The notes: generated by a model not told the origin, from the letters alone. 44,563 nt of DNA from an uncultured bacterium (GCA_945829115.1 CALZTP010000008.1:1-44563); one strand, 5' to 3'. Counted from the first letter of the stretch, positions 36,428 through 44,563 are shown. Numbers and translations: made by a program.

Positions 36428-36459
36428 CAAAGGTAATTATTTTCTTTCGAACCACCAAA
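36428..36459 (-). promoter_or_regulatory. promoter of the AAA-ATPase/DUF1703 gene
   Basis: On the minus strand, TTTG (36459-36456), 20 bases, TACCTTTG (36435-36428); full consensus, 24 bases before the ATG. Confidence 0.85.
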
Positions 36460-36562
36460 ATAAAATCCGTTTTTTTTATTACTATCTGGCTCATCCTTCA
36501 TCGAAAATATTGGGAAGTGAGCTAAGACCAAACTTTTGAGTGAACGGCAATGCTCTGTTTTT

Positions 36563-36766
36563 TTATATTTCACGTCGTTGAGCCAATTCATTTTTAATCG
36601 ACAAACCAGAGCTTCCATTCATTACAAAACATAAAGTGCCGCTTTCACGCTGGTATTTGCGCTTTCTTTCTGCCTTAAACGAAAATTTTGCCATCTGTGC
36701 ATCAAAAACTTTGCAGAAATCATCTGTAATACAAAAAATTTCAGTAACTTTGTGCTCGGTATTCAT
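36563..36766 (-). pseudogene. transposase N-terminal fragment (IS982-like)
   Basis: A 67-codon frame. Its first 40 residues (MNTEHKVTEIFCITDDFCKV, then FDAQMAKFSFKAERKRKYQR) resemble the start of IS982-family transposases known in Bacteroides and Porphyromonas. After that the likeness stops and the frame ends, whereas the full transposase has about 300 residues with a DDE domain. No terminal repeats are obvious. It is therefore a decayed insertion. Family assignment is from memory of typical N-termini and is not certain. Confidence 0.55.
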
Positions 36767-37077
36767 AGCGGAATCCTTTAGTTTCGTTGTTTTTGTCCAC
36801 TACAAAGTTTTTCGCAAGCTCAAGGGAACTCCTAAAAAATCCGCTAATTACCAAATTTCCAACGAGTTATTTTCATCGAACTCACGTTAAATAAGACCTA
36901 TGCCATGCAAAAATATCACCAAAAAGCAGTATATTAGCACAACGCAAAATGCGTGACGTAAAAAACGTGATGGCTTGTGGATAAAGGACATTGAACAGGG
37001 CGAAAGAAAAAAAAAGATGTTAACATTGCCTTGCTTTATGCGTGATATAACCAAACAACGTAATAAAGACAAGGAAA

Positions 37078-39915
37078 ATGCGACAGTTAACACTCATTAT
37101 CGCCATGCTGCTGATGGCAACTCCCCCGTTGAATGCGGCGGAGAAGATAGAAAAAGAGAAGAAGAGCAAACAGACCGTCACACTCATTGGCGAGGTGTAT
37201 GACACCTTCACCAGAGGTAAGGTCAAGGCGTTTGTCACGCTGATGAACACCGACTCCACCGTGGTTGACACTGTGACGTGTGAGACAAAGGACATGAAGA
37301 CGTGGTCATACTTCGAATTCAAGGCACCGAGAGTTGAGAAGAAATACATCATCAAAACCACCGCCGAAGGGTATGAAGACAAATATACCGACTATGAAAT
37401 AACTAAGTTGGGGCGCAACCACTGGTTGAAGATACCCCACATACTGATGAAACGCACGCAGAGAGATGTGTACAAGGACATGGAACTGGACAGCGTGGTG
37501 GTGAAAGGAACACGCATTCAGGTGGCATACAAGGGCGACACCATCGTCTATGACGCCTCAGCCTTCAAGTTACCCGAAGGCTCTATGCTCGACGGACTTA
37601 TCCGTCAACTGCCGGGAGCGGAACTGAAAGACAACGGAGACATATACATCAACGGCAAGAAGATAGACTTCCTCACCCTGAACGGCAAGGAATTCTTCAA
37701 GGGTGACAACAAGGTAATGCTGGAGAACCTGCCTCACTTCACCGTGAAAGACCTCAAAGTGTTCTATCGTGACACGGAGAGGAATAAGATGCTGGGTAAG
37801 GAGGTGGATGAGAAGGACTACGTTATGGACGTTACCTTGAAGCGGGATTACGCCAGAGGATACCTCACCAATGCCGAAGCAGGGGCGGGAACGGAGGACA
37901 GATGGATGGCAAAGGCGTTCGGAATGTTCTATGACGACCACACGAGGGTGTCGCTATACGGCAACGCCAACAACGTGAACGAGGAGCGTACACCGGGCAG
38001 TGATGGTAACTGGGACCCCAAGAAGGTGAGCAACGGAGTTAGGAAGACCCGTCAGGCGGGCATGAACCTCACCACCGAGGACAAGGACAGGAACCTTGAA
38101 GAGAACCTTAACGTGAAGCTGACGTGGAGCGATACCGACAATGAGACCGTGAGATTCTCAGAGACTTTTGCCGATAACGGCAGCATATTCTGCAATAGCA
38201 GGTCGGCAAGCATGGACAAGGACTTCCGGCTCACGGCCTCCAACCACTTGTATATCAAGAATAAATATATCGGGATGTACACCTCCTTGCGTTATTCCAA
38301 CAACAAAGTCACGGGGGAAAATAACGACTCCACCTACACCACTGCGCTGACAAACCGCAACGAGAACATCGCACTGGCAAGAAGAAAGAATTTAAACCTG
38401 TTCCATAACATGTACAAGACGTGGAGGCTTGAGAGCGGAGACTTGCTGATGCTTGACATTGACCTCGTTTACAGAAGCTCCAAACCGAGCGAGGTTTTCA
38501 ACAACACAAGGACGTATTACGCTGCTACCGGTGAGACAGAAGTGCGCAACAGGTTCAGAGATACGCGCTCCATGGGCTACGACTACGATGCAAGCCTCAG
38601 TTATATGCTGCAGCTTCCCAACGACTGGACGCTGCGTACGCGCTACCAATACATGCAGGCTTACAGTAGCGACCACGACGACCGCTTCAACCTTGAGCGT
38701 CTTCCGGAGTCAGACTATAATGCTCCCGGCTGGCTACCGTCACTGCAAGAGGACATGATGAAGGCCTACGACACGGAGAACAGCCGCTCATACGACGAGT
38801 TGAAACGGAGCCATAGCCCGCAGGTGGAATTGCAGAGAGCCACGGACAAGATGTTATTCTCAATGGCAATGACTTACGATTTCGCCTCAGAGCGCATGAA
38901 CTACCATGGCAATATGCTCGACACCATAGCCCATAGGTCATGGAGGGAATTCGAGCCAAGAATATATTTCCGCACAAGGGGCAAGACAAAGAGACCCATT
39001 CAGTTTGAGTACAACACGAGAGTGATACCCACTTCCTTCGCAAACCTCATGCCCTTGCGCGACACTTCCAACCCGCTGTCAGTAACTATCAGCAACCCTA
39101 ACCTGAAAAATAGGATCGACCACACCGCCAAAGGGCGCATAACGTTCAGGAACGACTCCCTCGGTAGCAGTGTATATGTGGGCTTTGAGACCAATATAGA
39201 GCAGAACGCGGTGGGCAGCCGCACCACCTACGATGCGTCAACGGGTGCATATACCCGCATGACCGACAACGTTGACGGCAACTGGACAGCGTTCATCAAC
39301 AGCGGATGGCAGCGTCCTCTCGATGCGAAAAAGCGTCTCCGCATGGACATTTACGGCAAGGCGGAGTACGAGAGAAGCGTGGATTTTGCCACGGTGACTG
39401 CCTCTTCCGGCAGTGGTGACGACTCTTCCATAATGTCATCGCCACTCTCCAAGGTTGACAACATAAACCTTATAGCCTCCGCCAAGTTCACATACAAGCT
39501 GGGAGACTTTGCTGCCGGCATCAACGGCAAGATAACATCACGCCACACAAGGGGCAAGCTCGATATAGTAAGAGACATTGACGTCAACGACATACAGTAC
39601 GGCTTCAACGCCACATACACCATCCCCACGGTGAAACTGACCTTTGCCACCGACATGACCATGTACTCACGCCGGGGCTATGAGAGCAGCATGATGAACA
39701 CAGACGAGCTCGTATGGAATGCACAGCTGTCCCGCTCGTTCCTGAAAGGAGCACTGATAGCGAAGGTGTTGGCGTATGACCTTTTGCAGAACATCAACTC
39801 CCGACGCTATAACGTGAACTCCCAGGGCCGCACGGAGACGTGGTACAACTACATACCGAGGTATGTAATGTTCAGCCTTGCGTATAAGTTTACAAAGAAA
39901 CCGAGGAAGAAATAA
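37078..39915 (+). CDS. outer membrane beta-barrel protein with carboxypeptidase-regulatory-like domain
   Basis: 945 residues with a signal peptide (1-20, ending PLNAAE). Residues 30-105 form a carboxypeptidase-regulatory-like beta domain (TVTLIGEVYDTFTRGKV onward). About 135-235 is a plug-like region: DSVVVKGTRIQVAYKGDTIV, GLIRQLPGAELKDNGDIYINGKK. The rest is alternating strands of a large barrel, ending in MFSLAYKFTKKPRKK. This is the TonB-receptor-like family without an evident TonB box or STN signalling domain. Composition is richer in G+C than the core genes. An ECF sigma factor follows 53 bases downstream. Likely exports or imports a ligand, or senses one; substrate unknown. Confidence 0.88.
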   Translation: MRQLTLIIAMLLMATPPLNAAEKIEKEKKSKQTVTLIGEVYDTFTRGKVKAFVTLMNTDSTVVDTVTCETKDMKTWSYFEFKAPRVEKKYIIKTTAEGYEDKYTDYEITKLGRNHWLKIPHILMKRTQRDVYKDMELDSVVVKGTRIQVAYKGDTIVYDASAFKLPEGSMLDGLIRQLPGAELKDNGDIYINGKKIDFLTLNGKEFFKGDNKVMLENLPHFTVKDLKVFYRDTERNKMLGKEVDEKDYVMDVTLKRDYARGYLTNAEAGAGTEDRWMAKAFGMFYDDHTRVSLYGNANNVNEERTPGSDGNWDPKKVSNGVRKTRQAGMNLTTEDKDRNLEENLNVKLTWSDTDNETVRFSETFADNGSIFCNSRSASMDKDFRLTASNHLYIKNKYIGMYTSLRYSNNKVTGENNDSTYTTALTNRNENIALARRKNLNLFHNMYKTWRLESGDLLMLDIDLVYRSSKPSEVFNNTRTYYAATGETEVRNRFRDTRSMGYDYDASLSYMLQLPNDWTLRTRYQYMQAYSSDHDDRFNLERLPESDYNAPGWLPSLQEDMMKAYDTENSRSYDELKRSHSPQVELQRATDKMLFSMAMTYDFASERMNYHGNMLDTIAHRSWREFEPRIYFRTRGKTKRPIQFEYNTRVIPTSFANLMPLRDTSNPLSVTISNPNLKNRIDHTAKGRITFRNDSLGSSVYVGFETNIEQNAVGSRTTYDASTGAYTRMTDNVDGNWTAFINSGWQRPLDAKKRLRMDIYGKAEYERSVDFATVTASSGSGDDSSIMSSPLSKVDNINLIASAKFTYKLGDFAAGINGKITSRHTRGKLDIVRDIDVNDIQYGFNATYTIPTVKLTFATDMTMYSRRGYESSMMNTDELVWNAQLSRSFLKGALIAKVLAYDLLQNINSRRYNVNSQGRTETWYNYIPRYVMFSLAYKFTKKPRKK

Positions 39916-39968
39916 TAATTTATAATTAGGGGAAAAGGTAATCATAATTATCAATTAAAGATGCATTA

Positions 39969-40469
39969 ATGGGATTATCTGACTTTGAACATATCGCCAG
40001 AGATTTGCGTCCTTGCCTCGTTGGCATAGGATTGGACTTCTTTGGCGATGCTGACAAGGCAGAAGATGTGGCTCAAGAGGTGCTGATGAGACTGTGGCTA
40101 TTGCGTGATAAGATAGATTTCACAGAGCCGGTGAGGCCTCTTGCCGTCAGAATGGCAAAGAACCTGTGTGTCAGTATGTGGCGACACGACAACTGTGTGG
40201 TGATGAGGGCGGAAGGAAAGGGCATTGCTGCCACAGCCACCGTCGCCCCCTCAGAGATGGAGGATAGCGACAACGCACTGCTGTTGCATAACGCCATGGA
40301 CCGTCTTACTGCCGGAGAACGGCGTCTCATGAGGCTAAGGAACGAGGAAGGACTGGATATTCAGCAGATAAGTGCTATCACGGGACTTTCCCCACGCTCC
40401 ATAAGCGTGATGCTTAGCAGGGCAAGACACAAGATTATGGAAATGCTAAAGAAAGGAGGTCACTTATGA
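39969..40469 (+). CDS. ECF-type RNA polymerase sigma factor
   Basis: 166 residues. Sigma region 2 spans about 10-80: DADKAEDVAQEVLMRLW is the core-binding and promoter -10 recognition helix. Region 4 spans about 105-160: LRNEEGLDIQQISAITGLSP, ending with RSISVMLSRARHKI, is the helix-turn-helix for the -35. No region 1 or 3, as expected for ECF sigma factors. It overlaps the next gene by four bases (ATGA), the usual arrangement for a sigma with its membrane anti-sigma. Confidence 0.93.
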   Translation: MGLSDFEHIARDLRPCLVGIGLDFFGDADKAEDVAQEVLMRLWLLRDKIDFTEPVRPLAVRMAKNLCVSMWRHDNCVVMRAEGKGIAATATVAPSEMEDSDNALLLHNAMDRLTAGERRLMRLRNEEGLDIQQISAITGLSPRSISVMLSRARHKIMEMLKKGGHL

Positions 40470-41137
40470 ATGACATCAATACTTTGACACAACGCTATCT
40501 TGATGGCGACACTTCGCTGCAAGACGAGAAGCTTCTTGCGGAGATGATAGACCACTGTCCAGATACCACAAAAGAACAAAAAGCATTGGCAGAGACGCTT
40601 CGTTGCCATGTTGTTCACGGTGAGGACGAAATGGAACAGTGGCTGACAGAGGACGAGACAGCGGTCTTTGACAGTATAATGGCGCAACGTCACCGGCGAC
40701 AGCGTCGGACGTCATGGACGTTATGGACGGCGGCAGCATCTGTCGTTGCGCTGCTGTGTATGGCTATGTGGTTAGGCTTTAGCAACGAAGAGTCTGGCAA
40801 ACCACCCGTAGCAACGGTGGAAAGCGTCCCTCCCCGTGAAGCGGAAAAGGTGACGCCTGATGCAAAAAACGTCCCTCTGCCCCGGCGTCCTGTACCGCAG
40901 GAGAAAGTGACAGCCGCCTCTCTGCCAAAGAAAGAGACACCGAGCAAGAAGGCTGAAGAGCCTTCCTTGACAACGAAGGACAACATGCAGGACGCCATTG
41001 CCATGATAGAGACACGCCTGAACAAGGTCGCTGACAGTGTTGCGATGGCTCAGGCAGAGCAGGTCGTCATATCAGACGCACGCCTGGCAAGGCTTGCTTG
41101 CAATAACAAGAAAATCTACCAACAGAAAGAAATATAA
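40466..41137 (+). CDS. single-pass membrane anti-sigma-like protein
   Basis: 223 residues. An acidic cytoplasmic N-terminal part (1-82; RYLDGDTSLQDEKLLAEMID resembles the start of anti-sigma domains, without the zinc HxxxCxxC) precedes one membrane helix at 84-105. The periplasmic part (106-223) is Pro/Lys/Glu-rich and then helical (LTTKDNMQDAIAMIETRLNKV). It has no FecR-type domain. The topology, gene order and overlap with the sigma gene support an anti-sigma role; the sequence itself is not a match I can name. Ends 7 bases before the TlpA-like gene. Confidence 0.7.
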   Translation: MNDINTLTQRYLDGDTSLQDEKLLAEMIDHCPDTTKEQKALAETLRCHVVHGEDEMEQWLTEDETAVFDSIMAQRHRRQRRTSWTLWTAAASVVALLCMAMWLGFSNEESGKPPVATVESVPPREAEKVTPDAKNVPLPRRPVPQEKVTAASLPKKETPSKKAEEPSLTTKDNMQDAIAMIETRLNKVADSVAMAQAEQVVISDARLARLACNNKKIYQQKEI

Positions 41138-41144
41138 GTGGCTT

Positions 41145-43163
41145 ATGTGCAGATTTATACTTCTCATGGCTGCGGTTATAGCCGCATTGCCCTCCGTCGC
41201 ATGGCGGAACGTCGAACGTAATAAGCTTGAAAAGGCGATAGAGACCTTCCGTTCTTCTCCGGAACTGATGCACTATACGGAGCATAACGGGCAGGGCATC
41301 TATGTGTATTACTTCAAATATACCTGCAAGGACGGCGAGATAAACGACACGCCGTTCCGCCCCAAGGTGCTGCAAAGGTTAGAAAAGGCGTTCGACGGCA
41401 ATGCCTCCACGGCACAGTCGCGTTACATTCACCGTAAGGCTGACGGCAAGACACCGTTGAAAGCACTCACCTTTACATGGCCAAACTCATACATGCGTAG
41501 CGTGAGTTTCAACTTTAGCATCAACGACAGCACCGACTACCGTTTCCTTACCTATGCTTCTCCCGACACGGTGCGTGCGTGTTACGCCTTGGTATGGAAC
41601 GAGTCGCGCTTCAATGACCATGCCGGAACGCCATACAGGTGCTTTGACGGCTACGTAATGACCCTCACTGGCAACCACTGGGACTATGACACCTCATTCT
41701 ATAAGTTTATCTATGACGATGAAGACAGGTTGCGTAAGTTAGAGCGTAAGGCATCTACGGCACAGCCGGAACAACTGGATTACGCCATATTCATTGCCAA
41801 GATAGATGAACTGGACAAGATTTTCATGGAGGGCAAGCGTGCCAATGACTTGGGAATGATGAACGCTGCCGTATATACCGCAGCCAAACTGCTCCACGGC
41901 TACAATGGTAAACTGACGCATACACAGGGCTCTCAGGTTGGCAGTGTGCTACAACAGTGGCAGAAGAACGTCACGGACACGGTGCTTTCGCTGCAGCTTA
42001 TAAAGACGGTAGGTGTGCTGGCAGACAAAATACAGTATGCAAAAACCGACAGCGTGAGACACAGCGTAATAGTCATGTCGCATGATTTCTTTGCAGTTAA
42101 CCTGCAGAAAGAAGCTGATGTGCGCAATATGTACAAGGAATACGCCTACCGCATCAGCGACCTGGGGGCGGCATACCCATGGCAGCTGACGGGCATCAGC
42201 CCTGAAGGTAGCAAGTATGTCACGGTGACACCCTCACTGATTTACAGCGAGGAGAGCGTGCGCAAGTTGAAAGACGGCACCTTCTCTTTTACAAAACGCC
42301 TGCAACGTGGGCAGTTTATTAAGGTTTTTGACGACAAGGCAAAGGAAATATGGTGGGTGATAAACGACTCCCTGCCCGTGCATCTCAACATGAACGACGG
42401 CACGGTGGAAGGCTCTGACCTCAACAAGCGGTTCCTTTCCTACCAACGCCGCATACGCCGCATGGCGCGGGATGTGCTGAAATATGCCACGTTTACCAGC
42501 GGTTTCCCGACCATTGTTGACGAAAAGGGATACAATTCTGTGGTGGACTCGGTGCGGAAGATACAGTATGAGGCTATAACCGACAACAAGGACAACATTA
42601 TCCCAGCCTTCTACCTGCCCGAACTGTGTACGGAGATGCCGCCAGAGATGCTTGACAGCGTAATGAAACGCGAATATGCCTATTCTGACCACGTGGCCAT
42701 GCAGCCGGCATGGGCGTTCTATGAGGGACAGAAGAAACGTCTGCCAGGACAGATGTACCACGACGTGGAACTGCAGGATGCCGCAGGCGTCTCCCACCGA
42801 CTCAGCGAATATGTCGGCAAGGGGAACTATGTGCTGCTGCATTTCTGGGGCACTTGGGAGAGCAGTTCACGCCGGGAGTTGAAGATGATCAAGGACATGG
42901 TGAGGGAATATAAGGACAAGCCGCTGACGGTGATCGGCATATCGCTCAACAAAGACGGGCAGGACTGGCGGAACTACATCAGTGCGCGCAAACTGAAATG
43001 GACGCATCTCTCGAACATTAAGATGTTTGACAGTCTCGCAGCCAAAGTCTACGGCGTTGTCTCAATGCCTATGACGGTGCTCATTGCGCCCGATGGCAGG
43101 ATAGTGATGCAGGGAGTGGAGCACGAGAGGTTGCCTGAGGAGTTGCGCAAGATTATTCCATAG
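41145..43163 (+). CDS. TlpA-like thioredoxin-fold protein lacking both active-site cysteines
   Basis: 672 residues from ATG 41145 (MCRFILLMAAVIAALPSVAW is the signal peptide; the longer frame would overlap the anti-sigma gene). Residues 20-540 are an unrecognised extracytoplasmic region with regular helices. The C-terminal 140 residues are a thioredoxin/TlpA fold: VLLHFWGTWESSSRRELKMI, IGISLNKDG, YGVVSMPMTVLIAPDGRIV. The position that should read WCxxC is WESSS, so both redox cysteines are replaced (Glu and Ser), while the cis-proline of SMP is kept. It cannot do normal disulphide exchange; ligand or protein binding is likelier. Last gene of the block. Confidence 0.85.
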   Translation: MCRFILLMAAVIAALPSVAWRNVERNKLEKAIETFRSSPELMHYTEHNGQGIYVYYFKYTCKDGEINDTPFRPKVLQRLEKAFDGNASTAQSRYIHRKADGKTPLKALTFTWPNSYMRSVSFNFSINDSTDYRFLTYASPDTVRACYALVWNESRFNDHAGTPYRCFDGYVMTLTGNHWDYDTSFYKFIYDDEDRLRKLERKASTAQPEQLDYAIFIAKIDELDKIFMEGKRANDLGMMNAAVYTAAKLLHGYNGKLTHTQGSQVGSVLQQWQKNVTDTVLSLQLIKTVGVLADKIQYAKTDSVRHSVIVMSHDFFAVNLQKEADVRNMYKEYAYRISDLGAAYPWQLTGISPEGSKYVTVTPSLIYSEESVRKLKDGTFSFTKRLQRGQFIKVFDDKAKEIWWVINDSLPVHLNMNDGTVEGSDLNKRFLSYQRRIRRMARDVLKYATFTSGFPTIVDEKGYNSVVDSVRKIQYEAITDNKDNIIPAFYLPELCTEMPPEMLDSVMKREYAYSDHVAMQPAWAFYEGQKKRLPGQMYHDVELQDAAGVSHRLSEYVGKGNYVLLHFWGTWESSSRRELKMIKDMVREYKDKPLTVIGISLNKDGQDWRNYISARKLKWTHLSNIKMFDSLAAKVYGVVSMPMTVLIAPDGRIVMQGVEHERLPEELRKIIP

Positions 43164-43359
43164 CTATTGCTATCGGCACGGAATAATACTCAGAATGCCA
43201 GAAAATAAATGGCATTGAAAACCGCTCCGACGTCACTCTTTTTCTGAAGAAAAGAATTGGACATGACCTGTCACATGTTCAGTGCCAATGGAGATGATAG
43301 AACTTAAGGTGCTAAGGTTATTTCATCAATGATGTCAGTGGGGAGGGCAGAACCCACTT

Positions 43360-44154
43360 TTAATGTTCCAGCGATTTTACAAATCTCTCAAGGATATTAT
43401 ATCCAGGATCCATCATGCCACCATGGTCGTGCCCGTCAAGCTCGTAAATGTTAGTGGTTGTATTACCGACAAGTTTCATCATACGCCACAGATACGCATT
43501 CTCCTCGTAACGCCCGAATAGTTCCAACTCGCGGTCGCCCACTATCAGTTCCATAGGCGGACAATCCTTGCGTACCCAATACAAAGGCGCATATTCATCT
43601 ATCGTTGGTTGCAGATTGTCAATGCCTTGCATCTGGCGATATGAGAAATGGCTTATGGCTTGTCCGCTGAATGGCACATATCCTGCCATTGCGTCGGCAT
43701 CCACTCCGTATTGACCCAGCCATTTCTTGTCCAAGGCGAGCATCATGGTCAGATAACCTCCTGCCGAATGCCCTGACACGACAATTTTAGTAGTGTCACC
43801 ACCGTATTGAGCGATGTTTCTCAACACCCACGCAACTGATTCTGCTGCATCATCAAGTGTCTTGTCAATGGTGACTTTCGGCAAAAGACGATAGTTGACA
43901 CCAACAAGAATCACACCTTTCTCTTTAAGTTTCCATGGAAGTTGCTTCTCACCTTGTGTCAGTCCTCCTCCATGAAACCACACTACAACTGGCATGTCTT
44001 TGCCACCTTCTTGATAATAAATGTCGAGTTTCAGCCGTTCCTTTGAGTACTCATCTGTCTTCTCGCTATATGGAACGTTGTTGACCGTCTTGTAGTCTTG
44101 TGCCCACAACACCTGTGCCATGGATACTACCAATGCAAATAATAATGTTTTCAT
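43360..44154 (-). CDS. secreted alpha/beta hydrolase (carboxylesterase-like)
   Basis: 264 residues with a signal peptide (1-18, ending VLWAQ). Oxyanion-hole HGGG at 61-64, nucleophile elbow GHSAGGY with S130, acid D207 in VGDREL and base His at 242 or 244 in DGHDHGG complete a serine hydrolase of the BD-FAE/esterase type. Periplasmic or exported. It probably removes acyl groups from a carbohydrate or a related ester. No polysaccharide-utilisation genes are adjacent. A consensus promoter lies at 44227-44258. Confidence 0.92.
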   Translation of the reverse strand: MKTLLFALVVSMAQVLWAQDYKTVNNVPYSEKTDEYSKERLKLDIYYQEGGKDMPVVVWFHGGGLTQGEKQLPWKLKEKGVILVGVNYRLLPKVTIDKTLDDAAESVAWVLRNIAQYGGDTTKIVVSGHSAGGYLTMMLALDKKWLGQYGVDADAMAGYVPFSGQAISHFSYRQMQGIDNLQPTIDEYAPLYWVRKDCPPMELIVGDRELELFGRYEENAYLWRMMKLVGNTTTNIYELDGHDHGGMMDPGYNILERFVKSLEH

Positions 44155-44226
44155 CGATGCTTGTTTTAGAGTGTTTATTTATATGTATTTTGTATGTCGT
44201 GGGCAATAATCTCCACTTTTATGCTG

Positions 44227-44258
44227 CAAAGATAATACATATTCCTGACTATACCAAA
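44227..44258 (-). promoter_or_regulatory. promoter of the esterase gene
   Basis: On the minus strand, TTTG (44258-44255), 20 bases, TATCTTTG (44234-44227); full consensus. Confidence 0.85.
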
Positions 44259-44285
44259 TATGAAGCAAATTATTACGGTTTTTCC

Positions 44286-44400
44286 TTAATTTAGTTGAAA
44301 ACAAGATCAAAGAGGTGAAACGAATCATGTTTGGAAGAGCTAGCTTGGAACTACTCACACGGAAACTGATTCTCGAACCGCTACTTTTCAACTAAATTAA
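44286..44400 (+). mobile_element. 115-bp internally deleted IS remnant (ISL3-like)
   Basis: Perfect 16-base terminal inverted repeats: TTAATTTAGTTGAAAA (44286-44301) and its complement (44385-44400). Between them an open frame runs from about 44295 to a stop at 44393-44395 and reads VENKIKEVKRIMFGRASLE, then LLTRKLILEPLLFN. This is like the C-terminal end of ISL3-family transposases (NKIKxxKRxMYGRASFELLRRK). Everything upstream in the transposase is missing, so this is a MITE-sized derivative. I see no target duplication. Confidence 0.7.
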
Positions 44401-44430
44401 AGAAGAACCACTTTCGCCAGTGTTTGTTGC

Positions 44431-44542
44431 TGTGTACACACGTGTGGCGAATCGTGCCTGTGTGTACACGCATGTGGCGATCACGCCTGTGTATACACGC
44501 GTGTGGCAATCACGCCTGTGTGAACACACGTGAGGAGCATCG
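44431..44542. repeat. 28-29-bp tandem repeat near the right edge
   Basis: Three full units (44431-44458, 44459-44487, 44488-44516) and a partial fourth (44517-44542), each built as TGTGTnnACACnCnTGTGGC followed by gAnTCnYGCC. Units follow directly without spacers. Each is rich in GTGT/ACAC inverted symmetry. It may continue beyond the window. Confidence 0.85.
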
Positions 44543-44563
44543 TTTACTGTTACAATCATATAC

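Larger units (their letters stand above)
36405..37077. other. intergenic region with promoter and transposase fragment
   Basis: The 36428-36459 part is the promoter of the AAA-ATPase gene and 36563-36766 a transposase fragment. From 36770 to 37077 I see no gene and no clear promoter for the outer membrane protein gene. An AAGGAAA stands just before its ATG. Confidence 0.55.

Noticed and set aside
41037..41144. Upstream start for the TlpA-like gene
   Set aside because: It would overlap the anti-sigma gene by about 100 bases and bury the signal peptide that starts at 41145.
44431..44563. CRISPR array
   Set aside because: The repeated units are contiguous without unique spacers and no cas genes are present.

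Overview
The window reads as chromosomal DNA of a Bacteroidales bacterium, most likely Prevotella or a close relative. Three things point there. It carries a complete aerotolerance (Bat) operon. Its recognisable promoters follow the Bacteroidetes pattern TTTG, then 20 bases, then TAnnTTTG. Its families are typical of the group: EFR1 ferrodoxin, TSCPD protein, AAA-ATPase/PD-(D/E)XK proteins, a large carboxypeptidase-regulatory-like outer membrane barrel, and IS remnants. Species assignment is inference.

Layout. Bases 1-2420 hold a two-gene cassette on the minus strand: a PD-(D/E)XK nuclease-like protein whose stop overlaps the start of an RNase J-like beta-CASP metallo-beta-lactamase, which runs off the left edge. 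A heptamer repeat lies in the gap after it. Bases 2.8-28.8 kb are core genes, nearly all on the minus strand: a twin ABC ATPase, ruvC, an MBL hydrolase, the Bat operon (moxR, DUF58, BatD-like, batA, batB, batC, fused batD-batE), an HtrA protease, an EFR1 ferrodoxin, a lipoprotein, a TSCPD protein, yebC, pheT, pfkA, an NhaD-type antiporter and a clpB without its N-domain. A HsdR_N protein and holA then diverge from a shared promoter region. Bases 28.8-30.1 kb are a very AT-rich stretch with iterated TAAATATTCA sites in front of an XRE regulator and a secreted endonuclease/phosphatase-like protein.

Bases 31.7-44.6 kb are the accessory part. It has a nuclease-helicase (DUF2075), an AAA-ATPase/PD-(D/E)XK protein, a transposase fragment, and a four-gene block of visibly higher G+C. 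That block encodes an outer membrane barrel, an ECF sigma factor, a single-pass membrane anti-sigma-like protein and a TlpA-like protein that has lost both active-site cysteines. A secreted esterase, a small IS-derived element with inverted repeats, and a 29-bp tandem repeat reaching towards the right edge follow.

How the genes work together. The Bat operon encodes a MoxR chaperone-like ATPase with von Willebrand A and TPR proteins in the inner membrane and periplasm. pheT-yebC share a promoter and end at a clear terminator. The 37-43 kb block looks like a cell-surface-linked sigma/anti-sigma unit and is the best candidate for an undescribed system. The edge cassette of two nuclease-fold proteins is the second candidate. 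All functions are read from motifs in the sequence; no searches were run.
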